The position numbers and the translations under genes are program-made. From NCBI RefSeq assembly GCF_914768025.1, contig NZ_CAJZCE010000001.1, forward strand, positions 124,001 through 188,000: 64,000 nt of DNA, given 5' to 3'. Numbering within the stretch: position 1 is the stretch's first letter; each line of letters starts with the position of its first letter. The DNA is from Snodgrassella gandavensis. Lineage in GTDB: Bacteria > Pseudomonadota > Gammaproteobacteria > Burkholderiales > Neisseriaceae. Under the pieces are notes generated by a model that did not search any database, was not told where the DNA came from, and saw nothing but the letters and a program-made list of their open reading frames with translations. Positions 15,148 through 25,364 of this stretch are shown piece after piece.

Positions 15148-17721
15148 TCAGGCGAAAGTCAGCATACCATCCTGAGCAGTTAAGATAATAGTGCTGTTTG
15201 GCGCATAATCGCCAGCCAGTAACTTTTTAGCCAACGGGTTTTCAATTTCCGTCTGGATAGCACGTTTCAAGGGGCGGGCACCGTAGACTGGGTCAAAGCC
15301 CACTTTAGCCAGTACATCCAGAGCATCATCATCAACCTGTAAATGTAAATCCATTTTTTCCAGACGCTGGCGCAGGCTAGCTAACTGAATATTGGCAATA
15401 GCACGGATATTTGATTGATTGAGGCTATGGAATACCACTACCTCATCAATACGGTTAATCAGTTCAGGACGGAAGTATTGTTTGACTTCCTCCATCACTA
15501 CCGCCTTGATGGCTTCATAATCATCACTCACCATCTTCTGGATTTCCTGACTACCGATATTGGATGTCATCACAATAACCGTGTTTTTAAAATCCACCGT
15601 GCGTCCCTGACCATCAGTCAGACGGCCATCATCCAGTACCTGTAACAGAATATTGAAAACATCCGGATGGGCTTTTTCTACTTCATCCAGCAAGACTACA
15701 CTATAAGGATTACGTCGTACCTGTTCAGTCAGAAAGCCGCCTTCCTCATACCCGACATAGCCGGGAGGCGCACCAATCAAACGTGCTACGGAATGTTTTT
15801 CCATATATTCAGACATATCCACCCGAATCAGATGGTTTTCACTGTCGAACAGAAAGCTTGCCAGCGTTTTGCAGAGTTCTGTTTTGCCGACACCGGTAGG
15901 GCCGAGAAACAGAAAGCTGCCATATGGTTTATTTGGATCTGCCAGACCGGAGCGCGAACGGCGAATAGCATCTGCTACTGCCCGAACTGCTTCATCCTGT
16001 CCAATCACACGCTCATGCAGCACTTCTTCGATTTTCAGCAGCTTTTCCCGTTCACCGGCCATCATTTTCGATACCGGAATACCGGTCATGCGCGAAACAA
16101 TTTCAGCAATTTCTTCCGAACCTACTTTTGTACGCAACAGCTTGTTAGGCTGATTATCCTGCCGGCCACTGTCTGCTGCCTGCAATTGTGCTTCCAGTCG
16201 TGGCAACTCTTCATATTGTAGTTTGGCCACTTCTTCCCATTTACCATCACGTTTGAGTGCATCCATCTTAATTTTGAGCTGGTCAATCTGCTCTTTAATG
16301 GTTACGCTACCCTGAGCTTTGGCACGCTCCGCTTTCCAGATTTCATCCAGATTGGAAAATTCGCGTTTAACATTATCCAGCTCCTCATCCAGCAAAGCCA
16401 GGCGCTTTTTACTCGCTTCATCATTTTCTTTAATCAGAGAGGCGCGTTCGATTTCGAGCTGGATTTCGCGGCGTTTAAGTTTATCCATGCTTTCCGGCAT
16501 AGACTGGCTTTCAACTTTAATCAGCGAAGCAGCCTCATCAATTAAATCAATTGCCTTGTCCGGCAGAAAGCGGTCGGTAATATAGCGATTAGATAATTCT
16601 GCTGCGGCCACAATTGCAGGGTCGGTAATTTCCACGCCATGATAAATTTCATAGCGTTCCTGCAAGCCACGTAAAATCGCAATGGTGTCTTCTACCGTAG
16701 GTTCTTTTACCAGCACCTTCTGAAAACGCCGCTCCAGAGCAGGGTCTTTTTCAATATACTGGCGATATTCATCCAGTGTCGTGGCACCGATACAGTGCAA
16801 TTCACCGCGTGCCAGTGCTGGTTTGAGCATATTACCAGCATCCATGGCGCCGTCAGCCTTACCTGCACCTACCAGCGTATGAATCTCATCAATAAAGATA
16901 ATCGTGTTGCCTTCATCCTTGGCCAAATCATTCAGCACAGCTTTCAGGCGCTCTTCAAACTCGCCACGAAATTTGGCACCAGCAATCAGGCTGGCCAAAT
17001 CAAGCATCAGCAAACGTTTATTGCGTAGGGAGTCGGGAACTTCATTATTAACAATCCGCTGTGCCAAACCTTCAACAATGGCCGTTTTACCGACACCGGG
17101 CTCGCCAATCAGCACTGGATTGTTTTTGGTGCGCCGTTCCAGCACCAGAATCGTACGCCGGATTTCATCATCACGTCCAATCACGGGGTCTAGCTTGCCA
17201 GCACGGGCTTTTTCAGTCAGGTCGGTTGTATACTTTTTCAGTGCTTCACGTTGGTCTTCTGCGTTTGGATTATCCACACTTGCTCCTCCACGAATAGCAT
17301 CTATGGCCATATTTAATTTATCTTCAGTAGCACCAGCCTGTTTCAAAATGCGGCCACACTGCCCATTTTCCTGTACGGCAGCCAGCAAGAATAACTCACT
17401 GGCAATATAAGCATCATTACGCTTAGTAGCTGCCTTATCCATCAGATTTAAAATATGCTGCAACTCTGTACTGGGCAGAATTTCTCCGCCCTGACCAGAA
17501 ACCTTGGGCAAGCCACCAATAGTGGCTTCAATTTGCTGTTTCACCTGTGCTACATTCACACTAGCTTGTGTTAACAGTGCTGTACTGCCACTATCGGTAT
17601 CATCAAGTAAGGCTTTCAACACGAAAACTGCCTCAAGATAGCCAGCATCCTGTCCAAGCGCAAGACTTTGTGCATCCTGTAATGCTTGCTGAAACTTCGC
17701 TGTAAGCTTATCGAATCGCAT
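15148..17721 (-). CDS. clpB: ClpB protein disaggregase
   Basis: 857 residues, full length for ClpB. Clp_N repeats occupy ~1-145. NBD1 has Walker [10 protein letters not shown] near 205 and Walker [12 protein letters not shown]. The coiled-coil middle domain spans ~400-525 ([19 protein letters not shown]). NBD2 has GPTGVGKTE near 605 and [13 protein letters not shown]. No ClpP-binding loop is evident. With DnaK it threads aggregated proteins through its hexamer. AAGGAAATTAG precedes the ATG. A heat-shock type promoter lies upstream at 17755-17783. It is monocistronic with its own terminator. Confidence 0.97.
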   Translation of the reverse strand: MRFDKLTAKFQQALQDAQSLALGQDAGYLEAVFVLKALLDDTDSGSTALLTQASVNVAQVKQQIEATIGGLPKVSGQGGEILPSTELQHILNLMDKAATKRNDAYIASELFLLAAVQENGQCGRILKQAGATEDKLNMAIDAIRGGASVDNPNAEDQREALKKYTTDLTEKARAGKLDPVIGRDDEIRRTILVLERRTKNNPVLIGEPGVGKTAIVEGLAQRIVNNEVPDSLRNKRLLMLDLASLIAGAKFRGEFEERLKAVLNDLAKDEGNTIIFIDEIHTLVGAGKADGAMDAGNMLKPALARGELHCIGATTLDEYRQYIEKDPALERRFQKVLVKEPTVEDTIAILRGLQERYEIYHGVEITDPAIVAAAELSNRYITDRFLPDKAIDLIDEAASLIKVESQSMPESMDKLKRREIQLEIERASLIKENDEASKKRLALLDEELDNVKREFSNLDEIWKAERAKAQGSVTIKEQIDQLKIKMDALKRDGKWEEVAKLQYEELPRLEAQLQAADSGRQDNQPNKLLRTKVGSEEIAEIVSRMTGIPVSKMMAGEREKLLKIEEVLHERVIGQDEAVRAVADAIRRSRSGLADPNKPYGSFLFLGPTGVGKTELCKTLASFLFDSENHLIRVDMSEYMEKHSVARLIGAPPGYVGYEEGGFLTEQVRRNPYSVVLLDEVEKAHPDVFNILLQVLDDGRLTDGQGRTVDFKNTVIVMTSNIGSQEIQKMVSDDYEAIKAVVMEEVKQYFRPELINRIDEVVVFHSLNQSNIRAIANIQLASLRQRLEKMDLHLQVDDDALDVLAKVGFDPVYGARPLKRAIQTEIENPLAKKLLAGDYAPNSTIILTAQDGMLTFA

Positions 17722-17754
17722 CTAATTTCCTTTATTTAAATTTTCATTAATAGA

Positions 17755-17783
17755 AATATTGGTATTAGAAAATTAATGTCAAG
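17755..17783 (-). promoter_or_regulatory. candidate sigma-32 promoter of clpB
   Basis: On the minus strand CTTGACA is followed by 14 bases and CCAATATT, close to the RpoH consensus (CTTGAAA - 13 to 15 - CCCCATNT). It lies ~35 bases before the clpB start. clpB is a known RpoH target in Neisseria. It could also be read as a sigma-70 TTGACA site. Confidence 0.5.
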
Positions 17784-18670
17784 GGCTAATATTGCTAAAA
17801 ATTCATCTCATGTATAATATATTGTTTTTTAATAAAAATATTAAATTTTAAACAATTGGATATTATATTTTTAAATTATATTTTTAAGTAGTATAAATTT
17901 TAGTATCACTTTATATGACTGATTTATTTAATTATCTACAAATCTTGCTAAACTGCTAATTTGATTCTGCTGGAAATCAATGCAAAACTTCCACACAGAA
18001 AAAGACACTGAATAGTGCAGGTAGTTTTATTAGTTTTTCAAATTTGGCTGATTTGGCGCTATATTATGTTTTATAGAAAGATTAATAAAATTATAGATAT
18101 AAATGACTTTGAATGTTGGATTAAGAGTGAAATATCAGTTAAGAAAGGTCAGCAGAATTTCACAAATTTTGTGAGTATATCTGTGGATAACTATAAAAAA
18201 ACAAGGTGAATCAAACCAATCTTATAGTGATTAAAATTTGGGCAATTTTTCCGTTTCATTTCTGATAAAAGCTTGCCGTAGAAAAATTTTTTATTCCAGA
18301 TTATAAGTATTTTAAAATTTTTATTATCTGCTGCAAAGCCACAATATACCTGCCTTTAAAGCCAAAATTTTAATGGTATAAAATTAGTTTATGTTTTGCA
18401 TATTTAATTGAGATAGTCATGAAAACCGAAAAATTTAATAAGCGCCGTGAATTTCTTGATGAGCAAATCATATATATGCCCGATCGAATTGAAAAGCATT
18501 TACGCTATTGAAATTCATATTTTCATGCTAGATAAAAAAACACGCAGCCTGGAATTTCAGCAGCAAGGGAGCAAGGGGAGGTAAAACCTTTAATAGGGAT
18601 GTGGTAGAGTTAAATCTAATTGAGTATTAGCCAGCCATTCAAATCACGCTGGTGTTTGCATCTGGCTTTC
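17784..18670. other. AT-rich gene-free stretch
   Basis: About 890 bases of very AT-rich DNA with no convincing gene. A 64-codon frame at 18015-18209 and a 30-codon frame at 18419-18511 (MKTEKFNKRREFLDEQ...) are open, but lack clear ribosome sites or recognisable products. The second may be the start of a truncated gene. The region grades into the umuC remnant. Confidence 0.5.
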
Positions 18671-18671
18671 C

Positions 18672-18900
18672 GGAGTTATTCGCAAGCAAGTGATCTTACT
18701 AAGCTCTAATTACGAGCTGTATGGTGATATGAGAGTCAGCGTGTTTCTGATACGGTGAGAGCGTACACCGCGGATGTAGAGCCTTATTCTATTGATGAGG
18801 CATTTATTGCATTGATGGATTTGTTGATGTCACTTTTGGCTATGTTAAACCTATTACCAAAAACTTTATTATAGGATATCAAAACATTTCGCAATCTTTT
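18672..18900 (+). pseudogene. umuC: decayed umuC (DNA polymerase V catalytic subunit) fragment
   Basis: One frame from 18672 reads GVIRKQVILLSSNYELYGDM. After a shift near 18733 the next frame reads QRVSDTVRAYTADVEPYSID and EAFIAL. A second shift gives DGFVDV. These blocks are the Y-family polymerase motif SSNYxLYxDMSxRV...VExYSIDEAF of UmuC, where the Asp-Glu are catalytic. At least two frameshifts and loss of both ends make it nonfunctional. No umuD is visible. It is surrounded by other decayed DNA. Confidence 0.75.
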
Positions 18901-18980
18901 TGCCATTTTTCAGTAGATAATTTTTAAATAAGGATAGTAATAGATAATATCGGGAATAAGCATCGCCGGGTCATTAAAAT

Positions 18981-19011
18981 GACATACAGCCAAGTCATAT
19001 AGCTGTATGTC
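18981..19011 (-). terminator. terminator after flavodoxin-fold gene
   Basis: 10-bp perfect arms gacatacagc / gctgtatgtc with an 11-base loop. On the minus strand the stem is followed by ATTTTAAT. It lies 28 bases beyond the stop at 19039. Confidence 0.6.
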
Positions 19012-19038
19012 GTTACGGATAGTCAAATTTTATATTGG

Positions 19039-19599
19039 CTAAATAGTAATATTTTCTAGCATAGTATGACGTTCGCTAGATGTTAAGGAAGGCACAGCAT
19101 AAAGCTGTTGGCAATTTATGTTGCTTATACCAACCAAATTCAGTGTGCCCACAGTCATATTTTTCACGAAATCATCTATACCATATTGTAAAAGAGTCTC
19201 TTTTTGAGAACCGAGTGTTACAATTAACGTTGCTGATTTATCTGATAATAGTGGCGTAAATCCTTTTTCATCCTCTCGATAGGCAAAACCTGAAGAAAAT
19301 ACTCGGTCAATCCAACCTTTCAAAATAGCAGGTTGACCAAACCACCAAATAGGGTAAATAAAAATAAGATTTTGGGCATCTGACACTAGTTTTTGATGTC
19401 TTTTTAATTCTTCATTAACAGTGTTGTTTTGCAGAGCAATAAAATCGTTAGCAGATAATACCGGCTGGAATTGCTCCTGATACAAATCAATTAAATCATA
19501 CTGATCTCCACGACTATTGATCAAGTTAATAACTTTTTCCTTAATAGCATGATTGAAACTAAACTGATTAGGATGAGCATAAATAATACAATGTTTCAT
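19039..19599 (-). CDS. flavodoxin-fold NAD(P)H oxidoreductase (quinone reductase family)
   Basis: 186 residues. The chain begins MKHCIIYAHPNQFSFNHAI, the FMN-phosphate-binding start of the Flavodoxin_2 family (KefF, YwrO, NQO-type). FIYPIWWFGQPAILKGWIDRV near residue 80 is the second FMN-contact motif. GFAY and TLGSQKETL follow. Members reduce quinones or electrophiles with NAD(P)H. It lies 13 bases downstream of the truncated MMPL gene, so both may be transcribed together and controlled by the divergent TetR regulator, suggesting a toxic-compound response. The C-terminus looks slightly short for the family. Confidence 0.85.
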   Translation of the reverse strand: MKHCIIYAHPNQFSFNHAIKEKVINLINSRGDQYDLIDLYQEQFQPVLSANDFIALQNNTVNEELKRHQKLVSDAQNLIFIYPIWWFGQPAILKGWIDRVFSSGFAYREDEKGFTPLLSDKSATLIVTLGSQKETLLQYGIDDFVKNMTVGTLNLVGISNINCQQLYAVPSLTSSERHTMLENITI

Positions 19600-19612
19600 G
19601 TGGTTATCTCCT

Positions 19613-20377
19613 TTATGGATTTTGGTTGCAAATGATTGCTCTTTTTTGTAAAAAATAACTGGTGCAAAAAAGGCTCGGTGAAATGCTTGTTAATATGCCA
19701 CTTAAAAATAAGGAAAATCCGACAAGTAGACCAACGTCGAATATCGGCTTAAATGAAGACAGGAGAAGTGATATAAAGCCAACAAATAAGATAATAATAA
19801 TGTTGATTGTTATAATATTCCCAATTGGCATAATAGCGTAATGCGTAGTCTCTCTAATTTCTGAACCATCATTTACTGCATCTCTCATTCGTATAATGAA
19901 ATGAACAGAATAATTGACCACCCCTAACACTAAAAATGAAATGATTGCAGTACCAATATTTAATTCAGTATCTGTAACGCTGATAAAAGCAAAATAGAAA
20001 ATGACAGTGAAGATAAGTGGTACAATACCAAAAAAACCATAACGTACAGATCGTAACCATAGGTTCATTACAGAAAAGATAGAAAAAAATGAGATAAAAA
20101 TTCCTAATTTTTGACCATCCCACATTTCATTTAGAACTGATGTCCAGATGAGAGGAGAACCAGCCAATTTGTAGCTTGCTCCATTGGGGCTATTTTCATT
20201 AAGCCAAGGAACTAATTTTTCTAAAAATATCTGATACTCACTGGCTAAAGCGATATTCATGATATAAAGTAGAGTGGTTTTTGAAAAATTGCTACTCAAT
20301 ACATTGGTTAAATCCGTACCGCCACCATTTTTATACATTAATACAAATTGGCTGATGATATCATTATAAAACTCCAT
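19613..20377 (-). CDS. N-terminally truncated MMPL/RND-type transporter
   Basis: 254 residues. Residues ~1-90 look like the end of a periplasmic loop; about five membrane segments follow (near 92-112, 116-136, 143-165, 192-215, 220-240). The run GTAIISFLVLGVVNYSVHFI and later membrane segments match the second half of MMPL-type exporters, normally ~750 or more residues. The first transmembrane half is missing. Yet a strong GGGGGGAAG ribosome site lies 8 bases before the ATG, so it could be translated. It is either a recent remnant or a split half-transporter lacking its partner. It is divergent from tetR. Confidence 0.65.
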   Translation of the reverse strand: MEFYNDIISQFVLMYKNGGGTDLTNVLSSNFSKTTLLYIMNIALASEYQIFLEKLVPWLNENSPNGASYKLAGSPLIWTSVLNEMWDGQKLGIFISFFSIFSVMNLWLRSVRYGFFGIVPLIFTVIFYFAFISVTDTELNIGTAIISFLVLGVVNYSVHFIIRMRDAVNDGSEIRETTHYAIMPIGNIITINIIIILFVGFISLLLSSFKPIFDVGLLVGFSLFLSGILTSISPSLFCTSYFLQKRAIICNQNP

Positions 20378-20474
20378 AAAAACTTCCCCCCTAAAAGTTA
20401 AAAATACAATTTTTCAAAGATATTTTGTTTTATTGTTAATGATTTAGTTTAAATTAGAACTTTTTCAATGAGGC

Positions 20475-20535
20475 TATAATATAAATGCACTTTTAAATTG
20501 GGTCAAGTGACCTATAGAAATTTTTAAGGTAACCT
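20475..20535 (+). promoter_or_regulatory. tetR promoter with two palindromes (candidate operators)
   Basis: A perfect -10 box tataat lies at 20475-20480. Downstream are ggtca-ag-tgacc (20501-20512) and aggt-a-acct (20527-20535), five bases before the tetR start. Both share the half-site RGGT. Their position between -10 and start codon fits autorepression and control of the divergent operon. Confidence 0.5.
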
Positions 20536-20539
20536 AAAG

Positions 20540-21112
20540 ATGAATAAACGAGAAATGAAAAAGTTGGAAATACTAACTATTGCAGAAGAATTGTTAGCTA
20601 AACAAGGTAGTGCCAATTTTAGTGTGAGGGAAGTTGCTAAAAAATGTGGCCACAGTTTGAGTTCTATACAATACTATTTCCCCACTCTGACAGATCTACT
20701 TGCTGCTATGTTCGATAAAAGCATGGATGATGCGATAACACGATTTAACGAACTCAAACAAGAAGACAATAATCAATTAGAAATCTTAGTTAATATGATT
20801 GTGGATGGTTTAGATCATGCATCCATTTGTAAATTGGCTTGCGAAATTTGGACTACGAATGATGAATCTGGTGAAAATCCAGGTCAAAAGGCATTACTGT
20901 CATTTTATTCACGTTATATAGAAGAGATGAGTAATATAATTAAACAAAAAATACCATACACCAATGAGTCTGAGTTAAAACAAAAAGTTGTAATGATAAT
21001 AGCATTGTTTGAAGGACTCTTAGTTATATATCCACTAGGGAAAAATAGCTTTATTGACTTTGATTTAAAAGAAAAAGTATTAAATACTGTCAAATTAATT
21101 ATCAATACATAA
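20540..21112 (+). CDS. TetR-family transcriptional regulator
   Basis: 190 residues. Helix-turn-helix at about 12-52: LTIAEELLAKQGSANFSVRE, then VAKKCGHSLSSIQYYFPTLT, the typical TetR recognition helix ending in YYFP. The remainder is the ligand-binding helical domain, poorly conserved. It is divergent from the MMPL fragment and oxidoreductase, the usual layout for a repressor of efflux and detoxification genes. Very AT-rich coding sequence. Confidence 0.9.
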   Translation: MNKREMKKLEILTIAEELLAKQGSANFSVREVAKKCGHSLSSIQYYFPTLTDLLAAMFDKSMDDAITRFNELKQEDNNQLEILVNMIVDGLDHASICKLACEIWTTNDESGENPGQKALLSFYSRYIEEMSNIIKQKIPYTNESELKQKVVMIIALFEGLLVIYPLGKNSFIDFDLKEKVLNTVKLIINT

Positions 21113-21150
21113 TCTTAAAAAAAATCTACACTCTTGATCATAGAACTTAT

Positions 21151-21640
21151 TCATAATTCTGTGACCAATTGAGCTAAAGTCTCATTTGGCACTGCTTGTT
21201 CATGAGTATCACTCATTTCAAGTAAATCAAATACCGCCTCTAAACTATTAGCTGACGGTGAATCGTTAGGTGTTTTTAATGTTTCAATTTCATGGGATAT
21301 GTCGGGTGCATTTTGTTCTGTAAATAGGGTTGTCATTTCTTGTGCTACATGACTATCATTCTTTGGCGGATTTATAACAACTACTCCCTCAAAAACGAAC
21401 GGTTTTTCTTCTGGTCATATAAGCGAAGGCATGACTTTTAAAAAAGGTAAAGGATTGAGAGCAGCCATTGCTATCGCTCGTGACTGTTGTATTTCAAATG
21501 GCTTTATCTTCTGTTGTGTTTCCAATTTAGTATACGATCTAAGCGTGGATTGAAATAGATTACTCTGGATAAGTATGGAATTAATAATAAAATTGAAAGC
21601 AAAAAAAATCCACTTGAACCCTTGCTGTAAAAGGTCAAAA
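21151..21640 (-). pseudogene. interrupted reading frame beside tRNA-Ser, unknown protein
   Basis: On the minus strand one frame reads TKLETQQKIKPFEIQQSRAI, AMAALNPLPFLKVMPSLI, then TGA (21414-21416 region), and continues in the same frame as PEEKPFVFEGVVVINPPKND to a stop at 21151. The text looks protein-like on both sides of the stop, so a single ORF was broken by a nonsense mutation. No start is visible upstream in the AT-rich spacer. Family unknown. Its position just behind the 3' end of a tRNA gene is where integrated elements leave remnants. Confidence 0.4.
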
Positions 21641-21682
21641 TGGACTTCTTTGGAGTGCTGTGGAATTTGCCACAAAAATAGA

Positions 21683-21773
<91 letters not shown>

Positions 21774-21881
21774 GTCTTTGAAGATGCGCATATTAGACGA
21801 TAAATGCGCCTTTGCCAAGTATTTTATTTAGGTTAAGTGGACTTTTTTGGCTAAATCATTCATTTTATTTTTGATTAAATT

Positions 21882-22664
21882 TTAATGGTGCGTGTATTCA
21901 TCACGCAGGAATACCCACTGTTTATCGCTGGATGAGGCTTTATCATAATAATAGCCTTCGTAGTCGAAATCTTTTAACTCTTCTGGCTCAGTTAACTGCT
22001 TCTCGGCTGCATAGCGCATGAATAAACCACGTGCACGCTTGGCATAAAAGCTGATAATTTTATATTCGCCATTTTTTTGGTCTTTGAACACGGGAGTAAT
22101 CACAGGAGCAGAAAGCTTTGAGGGCTTTATCGCTTTGAAGTACTCCTGTGAGGCGAGGTTAATTAACACCTGATCCTGTACTGCCTGCATATTGTTCTCA
22201 ATGGTATTGGTAATAGTATCGCCCCAGAATGCATATAAATCCTTGCCGTAAGGATTAACGAGTTTGGTACCCATCTCCAGACGATAAGGCTGAATCAAAT
22301 CCAGTGGCTTGAGTACACCGTATAAACCGGAAAGAATCGCCAGATGTTGCTGTAAATAATTTAATCCCTGTTCAGATAGATGGCCTGCGTCCAGTCCTTC
22401 ATAAACATCACCGTTGAAAAGATAGACAGCCTGCTTGGCATTATCTGGGGTAAATGGTGGCTGCCAGTGATGATAGCGTTCGGCATTTTGCAAGGCGAGC
22501 TTGTCGGAGATACTCATTAAAGTTGCAATTTCATGCGGAGCCAGTTGTTGTAATAATGGTATTAGCTGCTGTGCCTGTGGCAGTAATTGTGGCTGTGTGT
22601 GCTGTTTGGTAGCAATTTCTACTGTTTCATTGAGTTTTTTGGCGGGTGATATTACAAAATACAT
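21882..22664 (-). CDS. yaaA: YaaA-family peroxide stress protein (DUF328)
   Basis: 260 residues from the ATG at 22664, which has AAGGA eight bases upstream; longer readings to 22751 lack a ribosome site. It starts MYFVISPAKKLN, the family signature, and contains NGDVYEGLDAGHLS, LSGLYGVLKPLDLIQPYRLEMG and GKDLYAFWGD, with KIISFYAKRARGLFMRY near the C-terminus. In E. coli YaaA lowers free iron and DNA damage during peroxide stress and binds DNA through a helix-hairpin-helix-like fold. Stands alone. Confidence 0.95.
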   Translation of the reverse strand: MYFVISPAKKLNETVEIATKQHTQPQLLPQAQQLIPLLQQLAPHEIATLMSISDKLALQNAERYHHWQPPFTPDNAKQAVYLFNGDVYEGLDAGHLSEQGLNYLQQHLAILSGLYGVLKPLDLIQPYRLEMGTKLVNPYGKDLYAFWGDTITNTIENNMQAVQDQVLINLASQEYFKAIKPSKLSAPVITPVFKDQKNGEYKIISFYAKRARGLFMRYAAEKQLTEPEELKDFDYEGYYYDKASSSDKQWVFLRDEYTHH

Positions 22665-22889
22665 TTTTTTTCCTTGATCTCTGGCTATTGCTCTTATGCG
22701 TGTACGGTTTCTACCCTGATTAAGGCTGAGGCAAAACGATATACTTGGCATTGATAGCTGTTTGCGTATGCATGGTGTTTGATATTTTAAAGAATACTAT
22801 ATTCTGAATTTAGATAAGCTGGTTATTTGCATAATCATAAAAAATACGGCACAATTCTTTACTCATATTTATAGATAAATTAAACAATC

Positions 22890-24074
22890 ATGTCTACTTT
22901 ACAACTGCATCCGGAAACTATTGCAATCCGGGGTGCCAAGGAACAAACTTCGTACAATGAACATAATTCTGCATTGTTTTTAACCAGCAGCTTTATGTTT
23001 GACAGTGCGCAAGCTGGTGCTGCTCTGTTTGCCGGTTCAACTCCGGGCTATACCTATACACGCACCAACAATCCTACTGTAGCGGCTTTTCAGGCACGAG
23101 TGGCGCAACTGGAGCAGGGTGAAGCAGGATTGGCCACATCCACCGGTATGGCCGCAATTAACGCTGTTTTTCTGGCCTTATTAAAAGCTGGTGACCATCT
23201 GGTGGCCAGTAAAAGCCTGTTTGGTACCACTATTGGTTTACTGAATAATATATTACCCAGATTCGGAATTGAGGTAACGCTGGTTAGTCAGACTGATATG
23301 GCTGAATGGCAGGCTGCTATCCGACCCAATACCAGAATGCTGTTTGTGGAAACGCCATCCAATCCGCTGAATGAACTGGCTGACATTGCCCGGTTGGCAG
23401 AAATGGCACATTGCCATCAGGCTTTGCTGGTAGTGGATAACAGTTTTCTGTCACCAGCGTTACAGCAGCCGTTATCTCTGGGGGCTGATTTATCTGTGCA
23501 GTCTGCAACCAAGGCAATCGATGGTCATGGGCGGGTGATGGGAGGTGTTATCTGTGGTAGCGCAGCATTAATTAATGAAATTTTTCTACATGTACGCAGC
23601 ACTGGCGAGGTATTGTCTCCATTTAATGCATGGGTGCTGTTGAGCGGTGTGGAAACCTTATATATTCGTATGGAAAAGCAGTGTGCCAATGCACTGGAAG
23701 TAGCACAGTTTCTTTCTACTCAGCCGCAGGTTGTTGCCGTGCACTATACAGGCATGACTAACCACCCGCAGAAAGCACTGGTACACAAGCAGCAGCAGGG
23801 TGGAGGTATTGTGGTGGCTTTTGAGGTTAAAGGAGGAGAACAGGCTGCATGGCAGGTAATTGATACATTAACACTTTTTAGTAAAACTGCTAATCTTGGC
23901 GATGTGAAATCAACGGTTACCCATCCATGGACAACCACACATGGCCGGATGGCTCCGGAAGCCAAGCTTGATGCCGGTATCCAGCCTGGGCTAATCCGTT
24001 TAGCTATTGGACTGGAACATGCTGCTGACTTAAAAGCAGACTTGTCTAACGCATTAAGTCAGATGAACGTTTGA
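22890..24074 (+). CDS. metZ: O-succinylhomoserine sulfhydrylase
   Basis: 394 residues, Cys/Met-metabolism PLP enzyme. The N-terminus (LHPETIAIRGAKEQTSYNEH) and FMFDSAQAGAALFAG are of MetZ type. YTYTRTNNPT, the PLP-contact block ATSTGMAAI, and QSATKAIDGHGR with the Schiff-base Lys (about 210) are present; the C-terminal VTHPWTTTHGRM and GLIRLAIGLE are typical. It makes homocysteine directly from O-succinylhomoserine and sulfide. Alternatives such as MetB are less likely because of the short insertions. No riboswitch is visible upstream. Confidence 0.93.
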   Translation: MSTLQLHPETIAIRGAKEQTSYNEHNSALFLTSSFMFDSAQAGAALFAGSTPGYTYTRTNNPTVAAFQARVAQLEQGEAGLATSTGMAAINAVFLALLKAGDHLVASKSLFGTTIGLLNNILPRFGIEVTLVSQTDMAEWQAAIRPNTRMLFVETPSNPLNELADIARLAEMAHCHQALLVVDNSFLSPALQQPLSLGADLSVQSATKAIDGHGRVMGGVICGSAALINEIFLHVRSTGEVLSPFNAWVLLSGVETLYIRMEKQCANALEVAQFLSTQPQVVAVHYTGMTNHPQKALVHKQQQGGGIVVAFEVKGGEQAAWQVIDTLTLFSKTANLGDVKSTVTHPWTTTHGRMAPEAKLDAGIQPGLIRLAIGLEHAADLKADLSNALSQMNV

Positions 24075-24235
24075 TATGGTGTAAAGAAAATTTTTAGGTA
24101 ATTGATATAGCCAGTAACAGCGGTTTTCTTATGGTGCTGTACATGACGCAGCAGTTTAGTTTTGGATACTTCTGTTGCATTAATGGCTGTTTGGCTATAT
24201 TTTATATATACAACCGATAATAAAAGGAAATCATA

Positions 24236-24565
24236 ATGAGTAGTGAATTAATTGTTCATATAGGCGATGGCAACTTTGAGCAGGAAGTTTTACAGGCGGC
24301 TACACCAGTATTGCTGGATTTTTGGGCTCCTTGGTGTGGTCCTTGTAAAATGATTGCGCCCATTCTGGATGATTTGGCTTCGGCTTATCAGGGCAAATTG
24401 AAAATTGTTAAGCTTAATGTTGATGAAAATCAGGAAACTCCGGCCAAATTTAATGTTCGTGGCATACCTACGCTGATGATTTTTAAAGATGGTGCCAGTG
24501 TGGCTACGAAAGTTGGAGCCTTGAATAAAGGACAACTGGAAGCATTTATTAATGCTTCAATATAA
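24236..24565 (+). CDS. trxA: thioredoxin
   Basis: 109 residues with the active site WAPWCGPCK at about 28-36 and the cis-Pro in RGIPTLMIF. Length and sequence match thioredoxin 1, the general cytoplasmic disulfide reductant supplied by TrxB. AAAGGAAATCATA precedes the ATG. Stand-alone gene, 161 bases after metZ, whose product depends on reduced sulfur metabolism. Confidence 0.97.
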   Translation: MSSELIVHIGDGNFEQEVLQAATPVLLDFWAPWCGPCKMIAPILDDLASAYQGKLKIVKLNVDENQETPAKFNVRGIPTLMIFKDGASVATKVGALNKGQLEAFINASI

Positions 24566-25364
24566 TTATTAGTTTTCTATTTCATTACTGTCCTCAATCT
24601 GACAGAGATAAATACAGGTTCAATAAAAAGTTTACTGTTTATTCTGTCTTTTATGAGGACATAATTTCATATTTTGCCGGCATCTATATTTGGTGGCGAC
24701 ATTTGCACTGATATTTATATTTACTTTGCGATATTCTTGTTTTTTCGTTTTTTGTAAATATTTCGTCTGATATTAACAATAACAACTAAGAACTAATCTG
24801 TATCAGTTTGCTAGTATTACTTCTATTTGCTGAACAAATTTTCTACATTTCTATCTCAGTATCAGTATGCAAAGTGAATTGAAATAACCCAAAAAATTGT
24901 ATCTGGCTGTTTATAATCTTTCATAGCCAGATTGCTGCACAGCGATCATTATCGGCATTAATCATATTTTGCCGGATTGATTCTTTAAGGATAAATCCAG
25001 ACATTAAATGAAATCATCATTATTGTTATTCAGAATAAATTAATAATCAGTATCATTTGCAATAGGATTATAAATTCTTAGCTATGTGTAAATATGTTGT
25101 AAATTGAGCATTCAATAATCACGCCATTTTAGCTGTTTTGTAAAATTAAGATAAGGTATTTAGTTGTTTTGGTATTTTCAAAACAGTGTATACTTTATAA
25201 TAATTAAGTTGAATTAATATTTGATTTTATTGTTTAAAATAATGTAATTTGAGTGTATTGTATTTAATCTGGAATTAGGATTAACTTTATTGTGCACGTA
25301 TCATGGGTTTTGTTAGAATGATTTTGTGAAATTTCATTCGGAATTAAATGAAAGCGAGTACGCT
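24566..25364. other. 800-base gene-free AT-rich region with hairpin and Fur-box-like site
   Basis: No credible gene on either strand. An 8-bp stem atctggct / agccagat lies at 24901-24932. A Fur-box-like sequence ataatcagtatcatttgc is at 25043-25060. The 60 bases before the MFS gene contain several AT-rich -10-like boxes. The region could hide a small RNA but nothing proves it. Confidence 0.5.

Noticed and set aside
18015-18209. 64-codon frame in the AT-rich gap after clpB
   Set aside because: No ribosome site, biased Ile/Lys/Asn composition expected by chance in AT-rich DNA, no recognisable motif.
24901-24932. Hairpin atctggct / agccagat as terminator or small RNA
   Set aside because: No T-run and no identifiable promoter; far (over 330 bases) from trxA.
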